Source: Ovis canadensis
Lineage: Eukaryota; Chordata; Mammalia; Artiodactyla; Bovidae
Direction: 5' to 3'
DNA length: 64,000 bases
Assembly (NCBI RefSeq): GCF_042477335.2
Contig: NC_091245.1
Location: 114,424,501-114,488,500 of the forward strand
Positions within the stretch are counted from its first letter, which is position 1. Every line of letters starts with the position of its first letter. Position numbers and translations under genes: made by a program. This document shows, in pieces, positions 63,048-64,000 of the stretch. Below the pieces are notes generated by a model that saw only the letters and a program-made list of their open reading frames with translations, did no database searches and was not told the DNA's origin.

Positions 63048-63886
63048 GTTATTTTTCCATCAGTATTGATGGTGACTTAATGAACGTTTAAGTCTTTTTG
63101 AAAAAGCCATCAGTGGCCAAGTCCCACTTCCTTTCCTAGTTGCACCCCTTCCCCCCCATCCCCACCCACAGAAACACACACACACACGTTCACGTTTCAC
63201 TGTTCTCAGAGTCATCTTACGGCCATGGAGCGCCCAGGCACAGAACAGGCTATATTCTCTGTTTCTGGAACACACCCTGTTCAGTTAGACCTACCCAGTC
63301 AGAAGACTTTCCTTTTCCACTTAGCAAACTCCTGTTGATCCTTCAAAACTCAGCTCAAAGGATACCTTCTTAGAAAAGCTTTCCCAGCCTTCTTAGCTGC
63401 CAGGCAACCTGCTGCTCCCTCTGCCCCTGTCTCTCCACTCCCCTGTGACGTCATTTATCACACGATGCCATGATGTTCCCATGCTTTCTAAGGCCAGGGG
63501 CTAATGAGATTTGTTCCCTGGGGCTCACTATTTCCCTGATCCGTCCTCTAATACTCTGGGATCCCCCTGCCTACACACACATAAGAATCTCTTGTTAGTT
63601 CATGGCCTGGTAAACATCCTGCAGAAAATGTAGTCATCACCAAACAACCAAATATCCAACACCCATCACAAAGCCTAGTGCACCAGCATTTGACAAATGT
63701 TTATAAAATGGCACATTTTGAATATAGACCCTAGATGTTAAAACTGATCATTGCCCAAGGCATAACTCCACTTGCCTTTCTTTATGAAGTGGTTGGAGCA
63801 TCTGACTCCCCCCTCTCCTTTCAAGCTATTTCCAGGCTCAGCCTTTGACTTGAGCAGGAGACCCAAGCCAGGTGGAGTGGACTCAC
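63048..63886. other. Intronic sequence with probable L2
   Basis: About 63305-63540 (CAAAACTCAGCTCAAAGGAT, then TTCCCAGCCTTC) resembles an L2 3' region. A short CA run lies at 63172-63186. It ends at the OLFML2B donor GTGAGT, read on the minus strand from 63886. Confidence 0.5.
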
Positions 63887-64000
63887 CTATGACGTTCCGT
63901 ATGTCATCTTCTTCCTCGGGGCTCAGGGTGGGGCCAGGGGGCACGGTGCCCTGCGCGGCAGTAGAGTCTTTCCCTGGTGAGTCTGTCCTGACTGGAGGCG
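63887..64000 (-). CDS. OLFML2B: OLFML2B internal exon, 3' part (cut by window edge)
   Basis: This is the 3' end of the exon just before the olfactomedin domain. The donor is ATAG/GTGAGT with phase 1. The minus-strand frame reads [19 protein letters not shown] then [18 protein letters not shown] and ends with the first base of a Gly codon that is completed at 50876-50875. The composition is Pro/Ser/Thr-rich, then acidic, as expected for the low-complexity linker between the N-terminal coiled-coil region and the olfactomedin domain of OLFML2B. The exon continues beyond base 64000, so its acceptor is not visible. The rest of the gene (N-terminal exons, signal peptide, promoter) lies outside to the right. 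Confidence 0.95.

Overview
The window is mammalian nuclear DNA from a ruminant, most likely a bovid. It carries several BovB LINEs, many Bov-tA SINEs and dimeric BOVA2 SINEs, together with L1, L2, MIR, MER5A, mariner and MaLR-LTR remnants. Genes are split into exons with GT/AG introns, and most of the sequence is non-coding.

Two protein-coding genes are supported, and they converge tail to tail. ATF6 (ER-stress transcription factor) runs on the + strand. Bases 1-14375 are the end of its last intron, 14376-14584 is the coding part of the terminal exon, and about 5 kb of 3'UTR ends just after an AATAAA at 19620-19625. OLFML2B (a secreted olfactomedin-domain protein) runs on the - strand. Its last three coding exons are here: the penultimate-but-one exon enters from the right edge (63887-64000), then 50700-50876, then 50182-49581, followed by a 3'UTR that ends near 49090. 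All joins are phase 1 and splice in frame to a complete olfactomedin domain. The same pair sits side by side on human 1q23.3, which supports both calls. In cattle that region is expected on chromosome 3; this is inference.

The roughly 29 kb between the two 3' ends, and the introns, are built mainly from retroelements. Five sizeable BovB copies are present. The one at 40172-43540 is almost full length and keeps a 341-codon reverse-transcriptase reading frame. Nested insertions can be read directly: BovB inside L1 (twice with + strand L1, once with - strand L1), BOVA2 inside Bov-tA, Bov-tA inside MER5A, and BOVA2 inside an L2 tail. Several have clear target-site duplications. A decayed Hsmar1-like mariner lies at 37495-38440. 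By contrast, about 9 kb around the ATF6 terminal exon (12129-21298) has no ruminant-specific insertion that I can see.

No bacterial, phage, CRISPR or novel coding system is present. The points that most repay a second look are the intact BovB RT frame, a 14-bp palindromic CACGTG site in a CpG-richer intergenic patch (28183-28196), a 65-bp direct duplication flanking an L1 fragment in OLFML2B intron DNA, and a 50-bp alternating purine-pyrimidine tract in the ATF6 intron. Repeat boundaries were set by eye and are good to roughly 5-30 bases unless a target duplication is given.
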